Source of the DNA: Trametes villosa
Taxonomy: Eukaryota; Basidiomycota; Agaricomycetes; Polyporales; Polyporaceae
Direction of reading: 5' to 3'
Assembly: GCA_002964805.2 (NCBI GenBank)
Contig: PUDQ02000027.1
Location: 62,001 to 126,000, forward strand
Length of the DNA stretch: 64,000 nt
In this document: positions 57,777-64,000 of the stretch, one piece after another
Layout: each line of letters begins with the position of its first letter
How positions within the stretch are numbered: position 1 is the first letter of the stretch
Program-made: the position numbers and the translations under genes
Notes under the pieces: model-generated
The model's database searches: none
Told to the model about the DNA's origin: nothing
What the model saw: only the letters and a program-made list of their open reading frames with translations

Positions 57777-59517
57777 ATGCCTACCGCAACCGCGACGGCC
57801 ACCGTGCCCGCATCCGTCCTCTCCCTCAAGGCGTCGCAGGTCACCTCCCCGTCCTCGACTGCTGCCACCCTCCGCTCGCTCTATCCCCGCGCCGCTCGCG
57901 CATTCCTCCAACGCGATGTCGTCCTCACACACTCCCTCCTCACCTCTGCCTTCTCTATCCTCGGCGCACCCGCCTCTATCGCGTCCGTGAATGACGCGCT
58001 CGCGTCCCAGCGGAGGAAATGGGACATCCTGCGAGTTACCTTCGAGACCACTCTCTACTCCTCCCCACCCGCTACGCACAACCCTGAGAGCCTCCCGCCT
58101 GCCCTCCGCGCGAACTTGATGCTCTCCACTGAGTCGCTCATTGCCGCTATTCACAATCGCTCCTTGGTTCTCTTTACCCCCGCCGACTCTCCCCAAAAGC
58201 CGTCCTCAGCTTTCCTACCCGCACAGATACTTGTCACGATCGTGCTGGCTAGCCTCAAGCTGGACTGCGTTGATCTAGGACGTAGTATCATTGAAGACTG
58301 GCTTGCGAAGCACGGCCAGGAAGACGTGCCTGAAGACCCGAAGGGCTACGCCAAGGTCATCGAGCTGTACTGCTTGCACGTCCTGCCCCGTCTACGGGAT
58401 TGGGACTACGCGGAGGATTTCCTGACATACGAAAGGGAGCTCCCGTCGGATGTTCGCCAGGTACGCGCAGTCACAGTCTGGGCTGTTGAGCTTCGTTATG
58501 CACGCACTCGCATTTGTCGAAGTGCCCGGACGTCCATCGCACCTACATTCCTTTCCCGACGTTTACAGGACCATCTACCCAAATGTTTGCGCCACCTTAC
58601 ATTGGTCCTCTCATTTCATGATTCACCCGTCTTCTCTCAAATCATGCCAGTCATACCCAGTACTCACGCCACCATTCTAGCAATACACCGCCTCCCTCCG
58701 CCAACTACGCGCCGAAGCCCTCGCAAACGCGCGCGCACAGGCAGCCCTCCCTCTCGACATGCCCCCGTCCTCATCAACATCTTCTCGCTCGGCGTCGCCT
58801 ACGCCCTCCGATGCCTCGTCATCCGCGTCCTCCACTTCTACGCATACCGCCACCCCGCGCGCGCCCAACGGTGGCGCGCGCGGTCTGACCCCTCTCACGT
58901 CCTCGCAATCATCCACCCCGAAGCCACAGGAAGAGCGGGAACGCGCACGGGCGCGCAGCTCGGCGCATTCGGCATCCTCCCAGAGCGTGGCGAGCACGGC
59001 GACCTCGCGCACTGTCACCCCTGCATCGGCCTCCCGCGAGCGCGAACGTGCCCAAGCAAGGCGCCCAGCGCGCGCGCGGCCCTCGAGCAGCCATCGCTCG
59101 CCTTCCGCTAGCGCAACTGGGCCCGCATCCTCCGCGTCATCTGCATCAGTATCGATTCCGCCGCCTTCGGCTATCCTGCGCGAGCCCGCGACGGGAAGCA
59201 CGGCGCGCTCCCCAACGACGCTAGCGCTGCTGCGCGCGTCGGTGCATGGCGTGCTGCAGGGCATGTCAAGGGCGCGCGCGCTTGCATGTGTCGTGCTGTT
59301 CGTCGTGCTCCCGTTGGTATCATTCGTACTCCGGCTGCGGCGGCGCCGCGTTCGGGCTGGTGGTGGTGGTGGTGGTGTGGGGACAGGGACGGTGGATGTG
59401 GTTAGGAGGCGGTTGAGGGGCGCAGAGGCACAGGGGGGCGTTGTGGGGCGGGTTTGGGAGGAGGCTGTTAGAGCCGTGTTGGATACGGTTAGCATGGCCG
59501 GGAGGGGGCTTGTGTAG
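57777..59517 (+). CDS. Membrane protein resembling the peroxin PEX26
   Basis: Exons 57777-58460 and 58681-59517 give about 506 residues. The first exon is helical. The segment LPAQILVTIVLASLKLDCVD followed by SIIEDWLAKHGQ and VIELYCLHVLPRLRDWDYAEDFL resembles PEX26 of animals in order and pattern. A long Ser/Arg low-complexity region (about residues 255-410) precedes a single hydrophobic segment, ALACVVLFVVLPLVSFVL (about 428-445), followed by Arg-rich residues. PEX26/Pex15 anchors the Pex1-Pex6 ATPase on peroxisomes. Here about 60 residues follow the membrane span, more than in a strict tail anchor. The 220-nt intron is long for this locus and may hide a small exon. The functional assignment is tentative; the membrane topology is clearer. 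Confidence 0.55.
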
Positions 59518-59789
59518 GTGGTTTGGGTGTGGCCGGTGTGTGCTGCGTTTTCGATTTCGGTGTATATCTTGGGCATATGTCTACTCACTTTGTGGATCTC
59601 TAGTACGGTTGGTTACACTGTGCACAGTTTATCGCGAGAATATGCGTCACAAACAGCCCTGATGGTGGGGCATTAACCGTCCAAGCCTTGCAAGCTTGAC
59701 AGCGCGATCTGTACTAACTATCTGGACATGCCCCGCTATCCGTACATCTCGCTCGACGAACGGACACAGACGCATTCAGGTGCTCTCTC

Positions 59790-61151
59790 TTACTCCCTGG
59801 CGAGGATCTCCACCTCCTCCCTGAGTCCCTCGATGAAGTCCTCCGTCGTGTACCGCGGCGCCCACCCCAGCTCGCGCCGCGCGCGCTCCGCCTTGCAACG
59901 CGCGCTCGAGAAAATGACGCGTACAAATGCCTGCATCCGCCATCCCTAAAACGCCCTCATCGTCAACCTCGCACCAACTTGAAACTCCCGCGCGGCGCAG
60001 TCACGCACCTCGTCGCCATAGTACTTCGCCATCCCAGCCTCGGGGTGCGGTACGAGCTCGGGCGAGGGGATGCGCCCGAGCGCGTGGAGCGCGTCTGCGA
60101 TGGCGGTGAGGACGGCGTGCATGCTGAGCTCGCCGTTCTCTGCGAAGAAGTAGCCCTCGCGACCGTGTGAGACGCGCTCGGGGTCGTCTAGGAGCATGTC
60201 GAGGATCCGGACGTACAGGTCTGCAACTGTTCGCAGGCATGCTCGTCAACACACGTGCATCGCAGAGAGCAAAACGCGGCGACCCACCGTCCTCAATGTG
60301 CACGTCCGCCCACATAGACTTGCCCTCGCCCAACACCGCAACCTCCCCATTCCTCGCCGCGGCGCCCACCAACAGCCTCACAGCATTATTGTGCGCGTTC
60401 ACGAGCCCCGCGTCCGCGAGCGCCCCGCGCGTGACCCCGAAGATGAGCGACGGGGAGACGATGTACGTGCGCGCGTACCCGGCGGCGTCCGCGGCCTGCA
60501 CGGCGAGGTCGACGGCGCGGTTGTGCGCGGTGGGCGGGAGCGCGTCCAGTAAGGCGAGGTCGAGGTCGGAGTAGATGGGCGCGGAGGCGTGGGAGCCGTT
60601 CGCACCGTCGATGAGCGCGCCGCCGCCGGACTGTAAGAGCAGTGAGTTAGCTATTGAGTGGAGGACTTGAGACATAGACTCGCGGTGTGGATGAGGAGGG
60701 GTAGGTCTCCTGTTTTCTCGTGGCGCGCCTTCGAACCGCCTAGGATCGCGTTGATCGCGTTCGTGTCATTGTTGTCGGCCTGAGGACAGTGGTCAGGTCG
60801 TGTTTCCTTGGACATAATCTTACAGTCTACACAAACGTACCGTATGGATGACGACGTGCGCATGCTCAGCGAGCGCGGATAGCTTGTCGAGGTCCTGCAG
60901 GGACCCCACGGTAGTCTTCACGCCGAACTCGGCGTCAAGACGCTTCGCCTTGTCCGCATTGCGAACCAAGGCGGTGATCTCGAAGTCCGCCCTCTTGGGG
61001 TGGTCCAGGAGGCGTTGTAACACAGACCCTCCGATATACCCTAGAGGTGCCACTCTCGGGTGAGTTTCGCCGTGCGAGTGGAAACCTGTAGAAGATTCCG
61101 CGCACCTGTGGCCCCTGTGAGAAAGATGGTGACTGGAGCTGTGGACGACAT
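59790..61151 (-). CDS. NAD(P)-binding epimerase/dehydratase-like protein, paralog B
   Basis: Minus-strand exons 61106-61151, 60841-61040, 60684-60779, 60288-60630, 60009-60226 and 59790-59930 give about 347 residues. The Rossmann loop reads TIFLTGATGGYIGG-type across the first intron, followed by LVRNADKAKRLDAEFGVKTT. Other shared motifs are HEKTGDLPLLIHT, VHIED and HGREGYFFAENGE, with the C-terminal ARRELGWAPRYTTEDF. Exon sizes of 200, 96, 218 and 141 nt equal those of paralog A, and the 343-nt exon equals that of paralog C. The intron 60631-60683 appears to start with GC rather than GT; shifting to a GT would break the alignment with the paralogs. The enzyme substrate is unknown. Confidence 0.85.
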
Positions 61152-61614
61152 GGTAAATGTGAGCGAAAAGGTGTGTGCGGTGGTGTTCTTAGGCCCTCTG
61201 CTGGGATGAGTGAACGTGCTAGTAGGACCCCCCGGGGTCGGGATGGATTTTATACGCCTAGCTCCCATCCCATCGTCTTACGAAGCAACATACCTCGCGC
61301 GTACATACCCTGGCAGTCCAGCCGGACACCTTCATCTGCTATTTCCGATGATGGAGGTATGGGGGCTCGACTGGGGTGTAACGGGTATGATGCTTCATAA
61401 CGCACATCCCGAGCATCGTCGGAGAAGACGAGAAAGTGCGGGAACGCGCTGGCCACGGGTATGCGAATACCCATAGCCTGAAGTACACGACACGGAGAAT
61501 AGAGGAAACGCAGCTTTCAGTGGTACTACAACATGTCTATCTTGATCTCCATCCTAACAGTCCGATACGTGTACTCGCACGTCACAACGGGCGAGGGGGC
61601 CGACGAGAACCGAC
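61152..61614. other. Intergenic region between paralogs B and C
   Basis: About 460 bp. It contains the promoter of paralog B, including the TATA box at 61246, and presumably the terminator of paralog C. Nothing else is recognised. Confidence 0.5.
61246..61255 (-). promoter_or_regulatory. TATA box of epimerase-like gene B
   Basis: Minus-strand CGTATAAAAT about 95-105 bp upstream of the ATG at 61151. Confidence 0.6.
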
Positions 61615-63025
61615 TCAAGCACTCTTCTCCGCATCGATGTTCTTGACAATGATCGGTATTTCGGTCTTCAGGTTCTCGATCAGGTCCTTAGATGTGTACT
61701 TCGGCGCCCACCCAAGCTCGCGACGCGCGCGCTCAGCCTTGCAGCGAGTGTTGGCGTAGGCGATATGCGCGATGAACTGCAAGAGCAGGCCCGTCAGTGA
61801 TGTGCCTTCCCACACTCTGAATGAAGAGGGGGGCCTTACCTTGCCACCATCGAACTGTCCGAAGGGGGAAGATGCAGGCAGGGCGCTGCCGTAGTACTTC
61901 GCGATTTCGTCCTCGGTGTACTTCACGAGCTCGGGGGAGGGAATGCGCCCGAGGGCAAACAGCGCGTCCGCGACGGCTTGCAGGGATTGGCGTACGCTGA
62001 ACTCGTCGTTCGCGCCGAAGAAATAGCCTTCGCGCCCGTGCGAGACCTTCTCCGGGCTGGTCAGGAGCGTGTCAATCAAGCGGATGAACAGGTCCGTAAC
62101 TAGTGTGAGGTTCATGCACTTATCAGCTGGTGTACGACATGCGGCGTGGACGATAGAGGAACTTACCGTCGTCGATGTGCACGTCTCCCCAGATAGACGC
62201 GCCCTCGTTCAATAGCGCAACGTTCCCGTTTAACAGCGCTGCACGGACGTAGAGCGGGAAGATGATCGTGTGCGGGTTTGCGATGCCCGCGTCGAAGAGA
62301 GGGCCGGTCGCAGGGGCGAAGATTGCGGAGGGCAGGACGATGTGTGTGCGGGCGTACCCCGCCTCGTCTGCGGCCACGACGAGTAGGTCGACGTTGCGGT
62401 GAATCGCAGTAGGAGGCAGCGCCTCGATGGAGGCGATGTCGATGTCCGAGTAAATCTTCTCGGAGGCGTAGACACCCAGAGCGTCGTCCGCAAGCTCGCC
62501 CGTTCCGGACTGAGGTCATCCACGAGCCTTTATGAGAGCTGGTAGGTGAGGATGTGAGAATGATAACTCACGGTGTGGATGAGAAGCGGCAAGTCGCCGG
62601 TCTTCTCATGACGAGCCTTCAGACCATCCAAGATAGCTTGGATGGCGCTGACGTCGTCGCAGTCAGCCTAGAAATGCCGCCCAGGTGTCAGCACCGCAGC
62701 CGTAACACGCCTCTGCGCGTCCGTACCGCTTGGATGGTGATGTGCGCATTCTCGGTGAGGGTCTTGAGCTTGTCGAGGTCCTGGAGAGACCCTACGACAG
62801 TCTTCACGCCGAACTCCTGGTCGAGACGCTTTGCCTTCTCGGCATTGCGAACCAACGCAGTGATCTCGAAGTTCTTCCGGTTGGGGTGATCAAGCAGGCG
62901 CTGCAGGATCGAGCCGCCGATGTACCCTGTGGTCAAGTAAAGAGGTTAGCTACCACTTTGGATGAAGTACAAAGGCGGTTACCTGTAGCACCGGTGAGGA
63001 AGATGGTGACTTTGCTGGACGACAT
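61615..63025 (-). CDS. NAD(P)-binding epimerase/dehydratase-like protein, paralog C
   Basis: Minus-strand exons 62983-63025, 62727-62926, 62572-62667, 62167-62509, 61840-62099 and 61615-61776 give about 367 residues. The loop TIFLTGATG-GYIGGSIL and the segment LVRNAEKAKRLDQEFGVKTV align with A and B. So do HEKTGDLPLLIHT-SGTG, HGREGYFFGANDEF and ARRELGWAPKYTSKDL. Exon 5 is longer than in A and B (260 against 218 nt) because the splice donor lies further downstream, adding ALPASSPFGQFDGGK. The C-terminus is also slightly extended. It is in direct tandem with B, separated by 463 bp. A cytosolic NAD(P)-dependent enzyme is inferred. Confidence 0.85.
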
Positions 63026-63923
63026 GTTGTTTACTGGTGGCGACGAGGGTGTTTCTGTACTGGTGCTTGGTATGCGTCCAACGAGCCCTTTTATACACTG
63101 CAGTAACTGCCAGTATACGTGCTGCTCATCGTCAGATTCGACATTGTCTTATCAAGCACGCAGAACTTGCCAAACTCTATGAATCCCGCTCAATCGGGGT
63201 TGTCGGGAATTGCGCCCCTGGGAAGGCGGAACTGAAACGTGCGATTCCGGGCTCGCATGTCCAGCGCTTTCTGTGCGTGCTCCGAGTTCGAGTCCGTATA
63301 CCGGGATCCGGATATATTAGGAGGGTGCTTATGCTGCAGAGTAGTAACGACGCTTGGTCAACGAGGAGGCTGGTCGGCGCAGGAGGATGGCGCAAGACAA
63401 CAAGTCACCGTGAGAAACGGGATCTCGAGTCCCTTGGATTTTTCGACCTGAACGTGAAAGGCTGCCACCAACTCCACCGAGTAGCATGGAGTCGTAGCGC
63501 AGCCCCTGCACCATGCACGCCGAAGTAAATCAGAGTGTGCGCTGCCGTATCCGAGGCGAGTAGGCCCGGAAAGGCATTTGTGGTGAAAATCTTCCGCCGC
63601 GGCCCCGGGTACAGTGGCGCACAACTCTGCACAACCGACATACCGTTGCCTGTGTGTCCGACTCTCAGTTACTCATCCTACGAAAAAGCACACTCAGAAT
63701 ATCTCGGGGAGCGGAGGTTGCCAGCTACCATAATATGCTCATGCCATTCTCACGCGAACCACTGGATGGCGAAGGAAGTTGTACGAAAGGGCGTATGTTA
63801 TTGAACACAATGACAGGGTCAGCCTACTACTTCGAGTTATGCGTCCTAAGAGAAGGTAACAGTCTCCCTAGTACACAGCCGACACTGGAACCGCGCTAAA
63901 GCTTCCCTCTCAGGTATTAATGC
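63026..63923. other. Intergenic region at the right end
   Basis: Holds the promoter of paralog C with a TATA box at 63088-63096. The remaining 800 bp show only overlapping short frames without recognisable domains. Confidence 0.45.
63088..63096 (-). promoter_or_regulatory. TATA box of epimerase-like gene C
   Basis: Minus-strand GTATAAAAG about 63-71 bp upstream of the ATG at 63025. Confidence 0.6.
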
Positions 63924-64000
63924 TCACTTCTTCTCATCTTCCTTCTTGACGAGAACCTCTACCTCAGACTTTTTTTTTTTTTTTTTTTGGCGGTGCTCGC
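63924..64000 (-). CDS. Possible 3' end of a gene running off the window
   Basis: Read on the minus strand, the frame ending at a TGA (63924-63926) gives a charged tail, SEVEVLVKKEDEKK, preceded by a run of 19 A residues (63970-63988) that would encode lysines. Charged lysine-rich C-termini are common in eukaryotic proteins, but only about 75 bases are visible, so neither the family nor the reality of the gene can be judged. Confidence 0.3.
   Translation of the reverse strand, partial: EHRQKKKKKKSEVEVLVKKEDEKK

Noticed and set aside
27005..63025. Secondary-metabolite gene cluster built from oxidases, epimerase-like enzymes and regulators
   Set aside because: No polyketide synthase, peptide synthetase, terpene cyclase or transporter is visible, and housekeeping genes such as NPR3 lie in the middle.
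1..64000. tRNA, rRNA and CRISPR features
   Set aside because: No T-loop/acceptor arrangement, conserved rRNA block or regularly spaced direct repeats could be supported by eye. A tRNA scan would be decisive for tRNAs.

Overview
This window looks like nuclear DNA of a basidiomycete fungus, most likely an agaricomycete such as a wood or litter decayer. The genes are GC-rich and split by many short introns (mostly 50-75 nt). The families also fit: Zn2Cys6 regulators with a fungal trans domain, Npr3, secreted FAD oxidases and a fungal-type hAT transposon. All exon positions were read by eye from splice signals, frame continuity and comparison between paralogs. No RNA gene or CRISPR array was found.

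Layout. 0.4-2.3 kb: a protein with two PH domains (+). 4.2-6.7 and 15.2-18.3 kb: two paralogous Zn2Cys6 transcription factors (+), separated by about 8.5 kb with no recognisable gene. 18.3-22.5 kb: another apparently gene-free stretch. 22.5-24.2 kb: a type II DnaJ co-chaperone (-). 25-26.3 kb: a possible decayed gene (-). 27.0-28.4 kb: NAD(P)-binding epimerase-like gene A (+). 29.5-31.6 kb: secreted FAD oxidase copy 1 (+). 32.1-32.9 kb: an orphan gene (+). 33.2-35.5 kb: a WD40 protein (-). 36.2-38.5 kb: an arabinokinase-type glycosyltransferase-like protein (+). 38.9-41.5 kb: NPR3 (+). 41.5-42.5 kb: an NAD-dependent epimerase/dehydratase (-). 43.1-48.0 kb: FAD oxidase copies 2 and 3 (-). 48.8-55.6 kb: a hAT transposon. 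55.7-57.1 kb: a Gfo/Idh/MocA oxidoreductase (-). 57.8-59.5 kb: a membrane protein resembling PEX26 (+). 59.8-63.0 kb: epimerase-like genes B and C (-). The right edge may hold the 3' end of another gene (-).

The most unusual structure is the hAT element at 48780-55552. It is flanked by a perfect 8-bp target duplication (GTGAGTAC). It consists of two almost identical 3,224-bp arms in inverted orientation around a 16-bp spacer, plus about 309 bp of a different 5' transposon end on the left. Each arm carries an otherwise intact transposase gene whose natural start is missing. In both arms the reading frame stays open through the palindrome centre into the opposite arm. If genuine, transcription through it would give a 3.2-kb hairpin RNA, a plausible trigger of transposon silencing similar in principle to maize Mu killer.

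A second theme is local gene duplication. There are three secreted FAD oxidases; copies 1 and 2 lie in an inverted segmental duplication that includes about 700 bp of promoter. There are also three epimerase-like genes with superimposable exon sizes and two regulators with shared intron positions. Oxidases, epimerase-like enzymes, a MocA oxidoreductase and regulators lie near one another, but no core biosynthetic enzyme was seen, so a metabolite cluster is not claimed.
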